A DNA stretch of 64,000 bases, from positions 434,001-498,000 of the forward strand of contig JASFAU010000020.1 of NCBI GenBank assembly GCA_039704465.1, written 5' to 3'. The stretch is from Plasmodiophora brassicae. Its lineage: Eukaryota; Endomyxa; Phytomyxea; Plasmodiophorida; Plasmodiophoridae. Position numbers and translations under genes: made by a program. The notes under the pieces were generated by a model. The model had not been told where the DNA came from. It made no database searches and saw only the letters and a program-made list of their open reading frames with translations. Below, piece by piece: positions 20,819-32,300 of the stretch. Each line of letters begins with the position of its first letter. Position 1 is the first letter of the stretch.

Positions 20819-23110
20819 ATGTACTCGATCGAGTTTGATGCGCACGCGTCACCGCCCAGGTTGCGCCTGCTGCTGGCCACCATGGGCGCCATCGCCGTCG
20901 CCTGCTTCGTCGCCCTCCTGTCGATGCTGCTCGTCGCCGGCAACCAAGCGCCGCAGCGTCCGCCGGACGCCCGTCGACAGGCCCAGCTGGGGCCGCTGCT
21001 GCCTGATCGTCATGTCCCTGGGCTACCGTCGATTGCCCGACATGGTCGACCGCATGCTCGCCGTCTAGCGCGGCTGACGGCCGTAGCGGTCGGCGCCACC
21101 GTCGGGCAGCTGGCATCGGACGTCGTGGCGCAGAACCATCTCTGGGCACCCGCACCGACGCAACGCCCCACATTATGGCCGGCTCTGCGTGATACCGCAT
21201 CGCACGGGTTACTCGCGCTGGCGGCCCTGCACGTGCTGTATCTGGTCAGGTCCTCTGATGAACCGACGCCCGTACCGGCGCCGACGTCGGAATCGGCTCA
21301 TGACGTGACCCATCAGCTGCAGGAGGCGCACGCTGCCCATCGTGCTGCGCCTGGGCCCCTCCCCAGTTTGCCATTGGAGCTGTGGGAGCAGGTCGCGTCC
21401 TATAACGTCGGGGAACAGCGCGCGCGCTACAGCCTTGCGAGAACGTCCCGCACGATGTTCGACAGCCGGCCCGGCATGCACATACGCTACGAGAGCATCC
21501 TACATCAGCTGTTCCAGGCGGGCGGCGCCGGCGGCAACCTGACCGCGGCCAACGTCGTCGCCCAGCTCGACGTGTACATGCGGGATTTCGCCGGCCGCGG
21601 CCTGACGCGCGCCGTCCATCTGAAGCACCTGGCCGAGCGCATTCCGGCCGTGATCCACTTCCACAGCGTCTACGCCGTCCTGGAGGTCGTCCTGCCGCTG
21701 ACGACGTCGCAGGCGGCGCTCCTGGACCGCCTCGACCGTCTGATCGAGGCGCCCACCGCCGAGTTCCTGCTGCGCGCGCTCGCCGAGGTCTGCCTGACGC
21801 GCCGGAGCCGGGCGGCCACCCGTCAGTGCTTGGACCTGCTCCGGGCGCGCTGCGCCGCCGCCAACAGCACGCTGAAGGTGCCGACGACGACAGAGGACGA
21901 CGTCGACGCCGCCGTCGCCCACCTGCGGTTCGCCCTGGACGAGCAGGACCGCGCATTCCTGCCTGCACGCTACGTTGAGTTGATGGGCGACCGCGGTCAC
22001 CGCGACGCCCTGGCCTGTAACGTCATGCACCTGATGATGCAGGGCCTACCTGCTGGCGTTCTGGTTCGACAACTGGTTGGCCAGCTGCCGGATCGCGTCA
22101 AGACGGGTCGCTTCTACTTCTACATGACGCCCGCCGCCGTTGAACCACGCCTGCAGCACTTCCGGTGCAGCCTGGCCGGCTTCGTCCTGGAGCTGGCGCA
22201 CCCGCTGGCGTTTCTGGACGATATGGTCCGCAAGAGCGGCCTGTCGCTGCTGGTACCCGATGACCAGGGCCTGACGCCCATCAAGCGTGCCGCCTTCACG
22301 GATGATGTCGATGTCGTACGTGGCCTGATCGAGATGGACCGTCAGACGCTCCATGAGCCCGCCGGTCTGCCCGCCTTCCTGTTCGCCATCCAGCACGCGC
22401 GATGGCGATCGGCGGGCGCCATCGTGGAAACCATGGGTAGCGACGCCGCCTGGCGCATAAGGGCAGCGCCGTCGCACATGGAGAAGGACGCCTTGCTGGT
22501 CGCCTGCAGTGCTGGCGTGGTCGATCTGTTTCAACGCCTGTCGTTTGCCGGCGAAGGCGTCCTTTCCGACTGGGTCATCCCGGACGACCACATTCTATCC
22601 GTTGATAGCGACAACCATACCTGCTTGCACCTGGCGGTCTACTCAGGGTGGAAACATCGGGAGGAGTTGACTCCCATACCCATCGGTAGAGTGGAGGAGA
22701 TGGTCGGCATCCTCTGCGAAAAGGCGGTGAGGCTGGGCGTGTTCATGAAGTTGATCAGTGTGCGCACCAACAATGGCAGGACGGCGCTGATGGGTGCGAT
22801 CGCGGCCGGCCTCAATTCCGTCATCGACATCATGTTCAGGTACCTGGAGCAGTATGCGTCGCCCGACGAGATCTGGGGCCTGCTGAGCGTGCGGGATCGG
22901 TACAACAGGGGCATTCTGCATTTCGCCATGGACGGGCAGAACGTGTACGCGTTCGAGAAGGTCCTGGCGCTTCTTGGACAGGATTCTCCCCACAGAATCG
23001 CTAGCTTGGTGTCGCAAATTGGAGATTGTCACAACGTGGCAACATATGACCTGCTATCACTCGACCCCGTCTGGAGTGGCGTCGTTGCGAAGTACTATAG
23101 GGAAGACTAA
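20819..23110 (+). CDS. F-box-like / ankyrin-repeat protein with N-terminal hydrophobic segments
   Basis: The 763-codon open frame has three parts. Residues 1-150 contain two hydrophobic stretches (LLATMGAIAVACFVALLSMLL and SHGLLALAALHVLYLV) and a basic linker. Around residue 175 SLPLELWEQVASYNV resembles the start of an F-box. From ~470 on there are degenerate ankyrin repeats: DQGLTPIKRAAFTDDVDVV, NHTCLHLAVYSG, NGRTALMGAIAAGLNSVID and RGILHFAMDGQNVYAFEKVL. Proteins of this make-up usually recruit substrates to SCF ligases. The N-terminal part may be a separate gene or contain an unrecognised intron: in another frame a short segment ending at the 21066-21068 TAG looks coding. Start ATG 20819 is the only upstream Met in frame. 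Confidence 0.65.
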   Translation: MYSIEFDAHASPPRLRLLLATMGAIAVACFVALLSMLLVAGNQAPQRPPDARRQAQLGPLLPDRHVPGLPSIARHGRPHARRLARLTAVAVGATVGQLASDVVAQNHLWAPAPTQRPTLWPALRDTASHGLLALAALHVLYLVRSSDEPTPVPAPTSESAHDVTHQLQEAHAAHRAAPGPLPSLPLELWEQVASYNVGEQRARYSLARTSRTMFDSRPGMHIRYESILHQLFQAGGAGGNLTAANVVAQLDVYMRDFAGRGLTRAVHLKHLAERIPAVIHFHSVYAVLEVVLPLTTSQAALLDRLDRLIEAPTAEFLLRALAEVCLTRRSRAATRQCLDLLRARCAAANSTLKVPTTTEDDVDAAVAHLRFALDEQDRAFLPARYVELMGDRGHRDALACNVMHLMMQGLPAGVLVRQLVGQLPDRVKTGRFYFYMTPAAVEPRLQHFRCSLAGFVLELAHPLAFLDDMVRKSGLSLLVPDDQGLTPIKRAAFTDDVDVVRGLIEMDRQTLHEPAGLPAFLFAIQHARWRSAGAIVETMGSDAAWRIRAAPSHMEKDALLVACSAGVVDLFQRLSFAGEGVLSDWVIPDDHILSVDSDNHTCLHLAVYSGWKHREELTPIPIGRVEEMVGILCEKAVRLGVFMKLISVRTNNGRTALMGAIAAGLNSVIDIMFRYLEQYASPDEIWGLLSVRDRYNRGILHFAMDGQNVYAFEKVLALLGQDSPHRIASLVSQIGDCHNVATYDLLSLDPVWSGVVAKYYRED

Positions 23111-24303
23111 TAATATAACTAATGCCCAAGGTGGTACGGTACGTAGCTGAAACTGAGCAGCAGTACTGTAGTAGACGCGAATGTCCCATAGCAATGTGCC
23201 TTAACCTGATTCGGCGGAGCGTACAATAATAATTGTACGTTCGCAGGCTACATTCCACTGGCGCCAGATCGGATGCAAAAATGACTGCAGGTTGGGTTGC
23301 AGGCGGATGCAGCACCACCTGCGTCCGTCTGCATCACCAGCTGCATCCGTCTGCATCACCAGCTGCATCCGTTGCATGCATCCGTGCATTGATGTGGGCT
23401 AGCTTTAATTTATGGATCAAAATCAGATTGCGAATGCCAGGTGACAGCCGTGTTTCGAAACGTCGACGTCATAGCGCGTTCCAATATCTCCTCTCCGTCC
23501 AGGCCTGGATGGCCGTCTGGGATTCTTTCATTCGGGCCCATAGACGCTCCAAGAAGCGGAATTTGGGCCCGTCTCCGGTGATCATGCCGGTTGGCGCTCT
23601 TTTAAAGCGATGCTTTGTTGGTTCCTTGCGAGTACTGACGCCAGCGGCAGCCTTGGCGTTGGCCAGAAAGTTTTTAATCACTGCAGGTTTAATACCACAT
23701 TAAGCACACGTTGTTGTCAGTCAGTGCATGCACTTACTCCGCTTCGTCTCGTCGAAGAGCCATTGCACGGCGTCACTGTTTGCAATTCCCCGACTGCGGA
23801 AGAAGTTCAAAACGCCTTGGTAAATTGCACCATTCAAGACGCCTCGGTAAATTGCACCGTTCCTCGATTTGTCAGAACCAGCCTGCAGAGCCTGATTCGT
23901 GCCATCATGTCTGACGTCAGGGTGACATTGGCGTGAAGACGCTGCAACGTACCCATGAAACAGCTCTTTCGTCTTTTCCGCGAATCTTTTCTTTGTTGGT
24001 TTTCACGTGCCCGGTGCCAGGTCGTGGGCAGGCACGCCTGACAGCCCTCTCAATTTAGTGTCCGGACACTATTTACCTAGCTTGTTTAGTGCTCGTCGCT
24101 GAACCTTACTTAGGTTATTCAGGGTTACAAGGTGGAATGTACTAGTAGAACGAATAGGATCCGTTTGCAAGGCTAACCACGTCGTCGTCTACTTGGCGCG
24201 CATTCATATTGATCTGCAGGTTCTCCACGTAAATGGGACGCCATCGCGGTGCAAGTCGAATCATGGCGTCGTCCCTAATGGAATGATATCAGTAACCTGA
24301 ACC
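23111..24303. other. Gene-poor boundary between host genes and the mobile-element mosaic
   Basis: No convincing gene. 23310-23390 holds short tandem copies of CAGCTGCATCCGTCTGCATCAC. An open minus frame at 23681-23469 (Lys/Arg-rich, 70 residues) could be a transposon relic but matches nothing I know. Confidence 0.4.
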
Positions 24304-26074
24304 TCAATGCAGGGAGTTGGCATACGGTTGATTCTTCGCATGCTCAAGCAGAGCTGAGGAGTCCGCCTTGTACTGTGACGTCATCGCCATCGAGGAATGA
24401 CGGAACGCGTGCTGGAGGTCGATGTCGGACGCTCCGCCCCAGGTCCCTAACAGGGAGCCGGTCTTCCGCATCCAGTGAGTCCCCCACGGCCCATCTCTTT
24501 CGGTCACTGCTTCAACAATCTTCCCAGCATTACGTAGAAACTTGCTCTTCGGGAACGGGCTATCGGGCTTCTTGGCGTGCGGAAAGAGGTATACCGATCG
24601 GTTGGGTCCGGTTCTCGACAAACTGACCCACGCTAACAAGTGTCGCTGGAGACAGAACTCAGGAACGTCGTCGTCTCGGTGGATAAGAAGAACTACTGGG
24701 TTGGTATCCCGCTTGCCCTTAATGGTTACCGCCAGTTGCTTGACGACGCCTTCATCAACAACTGTCAGCTGCTCGACGAAATCGCCGACTCTGCACTTGA
24801 CTGATTCTCCCGTGGCCTAGTTGGGCGGTCCGGTCTACAAAACATCTCACCGGAGAAGCTCAAGCCCCCCGATGATCGAGCGATGTCCGCCGCCTACCGT
24901 TGCAAGCGACTCGCAGACCTACTCTCGTGACCGGCGCATCCGTACGTAACGTATCTACACATCCTCCCCAAAACTCGTCGTCGTCCACTGCGGACTGCGG
25001 GGAGGCTCGAACTCCCGCCGGTGAGATGTTTTGTAGACCGGACCGCCCAACTAGGCCACGGGAGCAGCTGCTCTCGTGGCCTAGTTGGCGGTCCGGTCTA
25101 CAAAACAAACGAACCGAGAACAGAATCATCGTCCATAGACGAATGTCTTTGATCCTGCCTGTGCCCATCAGAACGTTCCTAAGGTCCATGAGTTCTTTTG
25201 GGGACACCATCGAGTCGCCGTGGGGGACGAATCCACGCAGGATGACCTTGCTCAACCGGGCGTAGGCTTCCATAACGTCCTGACTGAACCTCACGTTTCC
25301 GCACTGGTTCAACACAGACCGTCCAGCATGATGGCGGCAGCCGCTGACTGAACCCCTCGTTTCGTACAGATCGACACATTGGTCGCATGGCTCGGCATAA
25401 GCAACGCCGTCCATGCCCGCGGCCTTGTGTGCGTTCGAAACGGCGGCGAGAAACTGGACAAGTGTTCCCGGATTCTTCCACTGCCCGTCGCATACGACAG
25501 CGTTACCGTCAACGTCGACAACTGAGGCGCCATTAACGTCAAGCAGTGCAGATCCTTCTTCGCCGGTCTTCCAGTCCATGTAGCGTACAATCATGCGGGC
25601 TAACATGGACGGGGCGTACTTGGGAATGCAGTCACCGAGCAGGATCAGCGACTTGTAGTCGCCGATCAGGGCACAGAAGTACTTGAGACCACGATAGTGA
25701 ACGTAGTAAGACGCTTCTGAATTCTCAGCAAGCACTCTGTTACCGAAGACCTTTCTTCGGTCTTCCTCGTTGACCTGCAGCTCGAGCTTCGCGATCTCTT
25801 CAGCAACGCGTCGCGCAACCACAGCTTTTTGAGCAGCAGTGAGCGTAAACGCTACAGTAAGACGCTCTGAGAAGCTGCTACGTTTCAAACGAGCGACGCG
25901 AAAGCATACCAGAAGCCAGGGGTGGGCGGTTGCGCCTCGGACGCTGAGCACGATGCCGAGCCATCTCCTCGAAATTGACAGGGGTGTCCGCATCGCAGTC
26001 CGTACGCATCGCAGTCCGTACTCCGTACGGGGGAGCCGTGGGCGCAATTTCATGGGGATGCAGGGGGTTCCCAT
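24304..26074 (-). pseudogene. Tyrosine-recombinase (Crypton-like) transposon gene, disrupted
   Basis: Reading on the minus strand, 26074 to ~25106 encodes an N-terminal helical domain (VARRVAEEIAKLELQVNEED, YRGLKYFCALIGDYKSL) and a segment VSPKELMDLRNVLMGTGR. After an inserted repeat (24804-25105) the frame resumes with GDFVEQLTVVDEGVVKQLAV and continues to the catalytic end: GTHWMRKTGSLLGTWGGASD and QHAFRHSSMAMTSQY. HxxRK...H(S)S...Y is the tyrosine-recombinase signature (Arg, His, Tyr). YRs of this sort belong to Cryptons or DIRS elements. No RT linked to it was found, so Crypton is favoured. The insertion breaks the gene. Confidence 0.7.
24804..25105. repeat. Small inverted-repeat element with tRNA-like ends inserted in the recombinase gene
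   Basis: The ~49-bp sequence at 24804-24852 is repeated inverted at 25018-25066. Each carries a pol III box A (TGGCCTAGTTGGG). The inverted copy continues into a box B (AGTTCGAGCC on the minus strand, complement of 25003-25012) inside a 5-bp T-arm-like stem. A third partial copy at 25071-25105 forms a near-perfect hairpin with the second. The acceptor stems do not pair, so this is a tRNA-like repeat, not a functional tRNA. Confidence 0.65.
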
Positions 26075-26110
26075 TGGTGATGCAGTGAGGATGCACAGGT
26101 GGATGCAGCT
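25970..26110. repeat. Short direct and inverted repeats at the 5' edge of the recombinase element
   Basis: CGCATCGCAGTCCGTA occurs twice in tandem at ~25990-26025. GATGCAG motifs follow at 26055-26108. Their reverse complements (CTGCATC, CAGCTGCATCC) are the units repeated at 23310-23390 on the far side of the recombinase gene, so these may be its subterminal inverted repeats. Confidence 0.4.
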
Positions 26111-26174
26111 GTTTTTGCCGTAGAAGTTGGTTCTTAAAGAAGATTGTGGCTATTAATTGAACTTATCAAAGTAC

Positions 26175-26390
26175 TTAATTGACGTTCTCCGTCTTCTTGC
26201 GCTTCGCGCCAACCTCCTCGCGCCCACAGAAGGCGCATCGCTCAGAGCACACCTTATGCGTCGCAGGATCTCGGCCTATGATCTTGAGACCGTATTCGAG
26301 GCAGTGTGCTTTATTGAAACTTTTCGATGCCTCCCTGCCGGGCATGCTGACCAGGAGCCGCCAGGACCTCAGGGCAGCGACTGCTGGCAC
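26175..26390 (-). pseudogene. Fragment with a CxxxC-xxC zinc-finger-like motif
   Basis: The minus frame contains KAHCLEYGLKIIGRDPATHK followed by VCSERCAFCGREE and a Lys/Arg patch. This resembles a zinc-finger module common at the start of uncharacterised protist transposon proteins. It may be a leftover 5' exon of the recombinase element. It is truncated by a stop after TENVN. Confidence 0.4.
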
Positions 26391-26429
26391 GAAGCGAATA
26401 CAGGCCTATTTACGGTACATTCCGGACCT

Positions 26430-27110
26430 CTATTTAATGTATTTAGGGCATTTTCGGAGTCCGAACACTATTTTGAGAGGGCTGCTCATCTGCGAGGCCA
26501 ATTATTTTCAGTCATGCTCGCAAATATACAAACAGCTGGACGCTATCGCAATGGGCAACAACGTCATCAGCGCCAACATCTACATGGCGGGATTCGATGA
26601 AGAACACGTGCCTCGATTTCGATACTATGGCCGATTCATCGAGGACGTGTTCGCCAGATATCGGGGAAGTCCATAGAAGCTGACTGAAGTGATCAACCTG
26701 ATGAACAACACAATCCCAGGTGTTGAAGCTAACGTGACGACTTCCACTACAGCTGCCGCGTTCCTCAACCTGATAGTATTCAAGCACAACAACAAGATCG
26801 CCTTTCGCACATACCTGCCGCCCCAGTCGCAGCACAACCCGGCATGCATCCGTGGGTACATTAAGGGCGAGGCCATCAGGTGTGCACGGACGGCCACACT
26901 GATGACTGACCGCCTCGCTATGATCGCGAAATTCCGCCAACGTCTCCTCGTCCGGCCATTCTCTAGCATCTACTAGCATCATACGCCAGATTAACATCAA
27001 TGATCGGCATTTAGCAGTACATCGTGACGAAGCGAAGGACAACACACAAACGCTCGATATCCCGTATAACGCGTATCCGACCACGAACGCATTCCGCTCC
27101 TGATACAAAC
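26430..27110 (+). pseudogene. Penelope-like element reverse transcriptase relic, left part
   Basis: The plus frame shows an RT core of Penelope type: YKQLDAIAMGNNVISANIYM; FRYYGRFIEDVFARY, where the usual YxDD is ED; then after an in-frame TAG (26674-26676) FLNLIVFKHNNKI, LPPQSQHNP and a C-terminal GEAIRCAR segment. Frames break near 26975. Coding character resumes at ~27085 (ERIPLLIQTL) and continues across the gypsy-1 insertion to 38333. No GIY-YIG endonuclease domain is seen. Confidence 0.7.
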
Positions 27111-27256
27111 TGTGACGACAGAGCAAGATGTGTCAACCACACGGATTGACCGACTGAGGTCGGTCCAACGCCGTGGACGTTTATTGTAGTAGTGCGCTGC
27201 GGAGGAGCCCAATTACGTGCCGGCTGAGTCGCCAAGACAGCGACTCGACCGTGACA
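27111..27256 (-). repeat. Gypsy-1 3' LTR
   Basis: 146 bp, TG...CA on either strand. Contains AATAAA and the hairpin GACCGAC-N4-GTCGGTC. Confidence 0.92.
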
Positions 27257-27858
27257 TAATAGTCCCCTTTTACGGGCGTCGAAGACGGGGTCCGGGCTTG
27301 TCTGGGTACCGAGCGTGGAATGCCGCGAGCAGGCGATCGAATCCGCCGGTGCCCTGCAAGTTGGAGGCGGGTTCCCAGGTGCTCGGATGCAGGGTACCCT
27401 TCCCAGTCGATATAATACTGCAGCTTACCAGCACGGTATCGAGAGTCCAGGACCTCCTTCACGATGAACAGCGGTTGGTCGTCGTCGTCGAGCAGAATCG
27501 GGGGTGGCGGAGGCTGCACACGATGGGGTATCACGTTCGGGACGTACGGTTCCAGTTGGGATGCGTGGAAGACGTTGTGGATGCGGAAGGATGCCGGGAG
27601 CAGGAGTTCGTAGGCGACCGGATTAACGATGCGACTAACTTCGAAAGGCCCGAGCATTTGGACATCCAGCTTACCGCATGGCCGGCCAGTCGCAATTGCC
27701 CCTCGACGGAGCATGACCAACTCCCCGATCTTGAAGTCGGGATGAGGTCGGCGTTTCCGATCCGCAGCTCGTTTCATGGTGCTGACAGCACGATGCAGTT
27801 GGCGGTGTAGGTAACGGCGAATGGCCGTCAAGTTCTCCACGCGTTCATCGGCAGAGGG
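27257..27858 (-). CDS. Gypsy-1 Pol, 3' part (integrase C-terminus and chromodomain), separated by CACTA-1
   Basis: Starts with ADERVENLTAIRRYLHRQL directly beyond the CACTA-1 insertion and contains the GPY/F-type stretch LGPFEVSRIVNPVAYELLLP and HNVFHASQLEPYVPNV. A chromodomain follows (VLDSRYRAGKLQYYIDWEGY), after which the frame shifts (LGTRLQLAG), so the end of the chromodomain is broken. Chromodomains on integrases are known to steer insertion to modified chromatin. Confidence 0.85.
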
Positions 27859-27899
27859 ATTCACTGGAAAAATATCAGTGCCGAATTAGTGCCGTCCCC

Positions 27900-29390
27900 T
27901 TCATTACCCAATCGGCACCTTTTCGGCGTTTAGCGGCACCAATTCGGCACTAGGTAGTGCCAATTAAGTGCCGTTTTCGGGACCGGATTTCCCAAAAAAT
28001 GCGCTCCACGGGCATTCTCCAAAAATCTCGATTGAATTTTTGCTCCGTCCAGTAATAGAATAGAATGGTACCCCAGATTCTGAGACACTATCGTATTTGG
28101 TATTGCCGTTAACAATAGAATAGAATAAGATTAACGAATGGTTTATTGAACGGTAGCTGTTTCTTGATGGGCGCCGATCCGCCGTTAACCACGACGCCAA
28201 TATGCCTTCCGGATCGCCTAAGTGGCAGAGCTTCATTGTCCGCCACCCACGAACATCCTCAGGGCCTAAAACCTGCATGTCAAATGATGCAACTGGATGT
28301 GAACAACAACGGTCACCTCCACCGCCCCTACCCGCAAGGCCGCCTATATTCATACATAACGCAATGAGGGAACACATGATGTTAAACGCTGTCGTTGCGT
28401 ACCATTGGGGCCAGCCGGATGCGAAGGCACTTGATACTGGGACTGCATCCGAACGCATTGTAAGTAATGGAGTCGCCAGAACCGTCGAATACGTACCGCG
28501 TCCCGCAGCGCCGCCTTGATCGCGCCCGAGAATAATGAATAAAATGAGGTGCTGGCGAAGACGGGTTCCTCCGCCGCTTGGATGTACTCGTTCCTCAACT
28601 GGAATAGGAACTGGAATAGGTTATCGTTCCGTACTGCACATCAAGCTGACTGTTATCAAATCAAACGCCGGAGGCAGACGTGGTCGAGTACGTGAGAGGT
28701 CACGGAAGATGGCATTTGATGAGGTCCTGCGACGAACCTGCCCCGTCCTTCTGTGTAGCGCCCTCCTGTACTGCTTGATGACTTCGGCAAATTAGAAACG
28801 CATATAAAGTGGAATTCCAAACAATCGACATACGCTGGCGGGTGTCTTCCATGGTCCACTCTTGAGCGGGCAATTAAGCCCAGCTGTACCGCCGCCTCCG
28901 CCAGGATTCTCTGATGCAGGACGGCGTTCTTAGTGGGACAGTTCCGCTCCCGATGGCCTGACGTGTACACACTGATAAACGAGAGCAATTAACGTCCTTG
29001 ACTTCGGACACACACAAACGAATACCTGGCATACAGACCAGGAAACCAAGCGCACAGAACCTTGCGCTCCGGCGTCAGGGCCCGGTGAGGTCCTTGCGCT
29101 GCGAACCGTTCGTATACCGATGCGTCTGCTGCCGATGGCATTTGAAGAATGAGGATGCGGGTGCCAAGTCGTCGTCGGTGTCGGGGCCCGGATCGGAATT
29201 TGGATCGCGCGCCACCTTGTCAGTGAGTGGTGGAGGAACAGCGTCGGGCCCCATTCGACAATCGTGTGGTGGAGAGGGCCCCATCGGGACGGAAGAAAAC
29301 GGTGCCCTGGTGGGGAACTACCGAGCCGGCGCTGCGAAAGGGGCGCCCGCTCAGGCGCTACGGTTGTGAAGGTTAGACGCGCCGTGCAGA
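27900..29390. other. CACTA-1 left arm, no assigned gene
   Basis: Subterminal repeats occupy the first ~120 bases. The rest contains only short frames on both strands. One minus frame (28598-28350) may be an exon of a second transposon gene but has no recognised motif. Confidence 0.4.
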
Positions 29391-29396
29391 ATGTTT

Positions 29397-32300
29397 TTAT
29401 TCGTTGGGCACTGTAGAATATAGACAGCTCGGTGCCATGTTGCCACGAGGAACTACGCAGACGAGTTTAGCGTGTACATGACGGCCACCACACGGAATTT
29501 GGCAGGCAACAAGGACGACATTGTTGCTTTCGATCTCATTGGCAGCAACCCAGGGCGATTCGTCATCGCCAGGACGGATAGGATTGCCTGAACAAATGTA
29601 CAAATCAATACATGAGAAACATCCACGAAGAGCATGCGAACCTCTGATGAACTGCGGCAGTCTCCCGCCGACAGATCCCCCAACACGCTTGAGCTTCTTC
29701 CAGGCGGAAACGCGGATGATCGGGAAAAGGGTAGATTGGCCATGACCATCGTAATACGGTAACTCCAGCATGCAGAACATTTCGGCTGTTCCAAGGTACA
29801 GGCCGTCGTCAGTGAAGTTCGCCAAGAAGTGACGATTGCTCGACTTCCGGTAGGAGGTATCAGCATCATGTGTTCGAAAGAGACACGCACCTAAGAATTG
29901 CAACGATTAAATACGATTAACAGCAGCATCCGCCCTACGAAAGACGTACCGACTAGAAGACGATCGCAGCAATCCAGGCGACTTGGAAGGCATAGACCAT
30001 GGTACTGCTGCTGAATGTCCCCAGTCTGACAAAAAGCGTCAAAGTTTGACAGCTGGCGCCTGACGTGGTGATACGAGGATATCTGAACGCCAGTCGAACG
30101 TTCGAACTGCTCGACAAGCTGCACGTACTTGCGCCTCCACGGATGGTTGCGTAAGCTGGGCCACTGCTCCTCGTCGACCAGTGTCGCATGCAGCCAGGCT
30201 CGCTCCATAGTGTTCAGCACGTACGCCTTGATTTCGCCTTTGAATTCAATCGGTAGCGACGCCGGAAACGAGTCCGGGCACCCGAACAGAAACGGGTTGT
30301 CGTTGTCGAACATGTACATACTGTGTAGGTCTAGCCTCAGCAACGCTGCCGCGGAGATCAGCTGAACGTTGCCGGCGATGTTCATTGTGAAGCCTTGCGT
30401 GGCTGTCAGGATCGACTTCATCCTCTTGATCCACCGTTCCATTGGATAGGTCCATACGAAGCCAGAAAGAGGGCCCCATTGGCGAATGACTTCCGGAAGG
30501 TGGATCATCGAATGCATCTGAACGGCAACAGTGCGGCGATGAATGTACAGATACGACATTGATAATCGGGGCACGTACCGATATCGTCAACAGCTTGCCA
30601 GGAATTACAGTTTCCAGCCGGGCACACGCATCGAGGAACGTTTGCGCCACAGTGTCGAACGACGACCGGTCGAAGGACTTCGACAGAATCATCATCGATG
30701 AGTGCATGAAAGCGAAAACAGTTCCCCAGGATAGGGCAGAATCGGAACTGTTGAACAGGGCCGTGCCAATCAAACCCGCAAAGATGGCGATTCCGACATC
30801 ACTTGCCCAAATCAGCCAATCGTGAGATTTCATCGAAGACTGGTACGGGTTCTTCGGGCGGTCACAGTTTCCGGTGGGCCACTCCAACGACTCTATCGCA
30901 CTACCAATCTGCCTTGCAGCAGACGAAGCCAAAGTCGTCGCTGGAAAACGGCGATTGTTGGGAATCGTCAACACGGGAACGTCGGGAACAACGCGACCAC
31001 GCACGATCGATCTAATCCGCAAATGAGTTTGACGATGAAGTACAACAAATTGCGATCAAACCTCTGGAGAAAGCAATTCTTTGCCATTCCCATGCCAATC
31101 GAAGCACTTGACCAGACGCGGGATAACACGCATACAGAATGCATGCATGGGATCATGCACGTACTGCGAAGCATGGCCGAACCCGCTCAATAATCCGACT
31201 GAATAAATGTCATGGCCAGGGACTCGATGCCCACCGGTATCACCAGATGTCATTCGCAGACGCATCTCGGAATCCAGTTTCGGTTGAGCATCCTTGAGAA
31301 ACTGGCATTCCTGCCGTCTAGTTCGATCGCGATCTCGGTCGTCTGGACTTTCCGGGAACTTACTTCTTCCCAGTTCGGTCATCGACGTGAAAAACGATCT
31401 GCTCATCTGAGTACAAAGTCTTAGACGGCCGTGCAAATCGCGAATATTATAGCGGCTTACAGCCTCTCGGACGTCTTCAGAAGACCATCGCCAAAGACCT
31501 GGAAACACAGTAGCGTGGCTCGCCGCGAAATGATAGCCTTGAACGTGACACCGGTTGCAGGCGTCCAGCTTTCCGCCTTGGGAGCAACGAGTTGTGAGGC
31601 TGAACTCTTTGTAATCTAATGTCTGTCACAAATTGGATATATGTGCAGAAATGACACGAGCAGATGGAGAAGGGAGTACGTACAGCACACGATAGAACTG
31701 CCCTTGCAGTTGCCGTCCCAGTTGTCGCATCGAACACAGGGAACCCGAGTTGGAACATCAGGTTTAATTCGAACGTGTCGAGGCGAAGAAACGCTGCACG
31801 ATGACCTCGCGCGATGTGCGGTATTAAACCGACTGCATGGATAAGGCCGAGGTTACACCGGACCTCAGGAGGCAGACTCAAGAGTATCTGAATGAGCGGA
31901 GTAACCGATTCCGATCCCCATCTCAAGACGTCGGCGCCGTCAATGCCAGACGTCACCGCAAGAGGGTATTCGTTGAAGCGCAGCGCCTCCAGCATGAAAG
32001 GACCATACGTATCTTTGAAATACTGGCCGTCTGTCCAGTCGCGAATGGTGTCGGAAGAACGAACTCCCAAGAGAATATTTCGATGTCGGTCGATTTCCGA
32101 CCGAATGATGCCAGACATGTGTGCCGACCGAAACAACGATTGGAGAAATAGGATGCGGGAAAAGTAGAAGAAACGTTCGGATGCCTTCGAGCAGCACTCC
32201 TGGTCCGATGGAGAGTCGCAGGCTGGCCACATGTGACCGTTGCAGCAAACGCGATACTCGAGGGACGGTATCGAAACGCCCGACTCCGACAGATAGGAGC

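Noticed and set aside
24985..25063. A functional tRNA gene
   Set aside because: Boxes A and B and a T-arm are present, but the acceptor arms do not pair and the anticodon loop region is twice the normal length.
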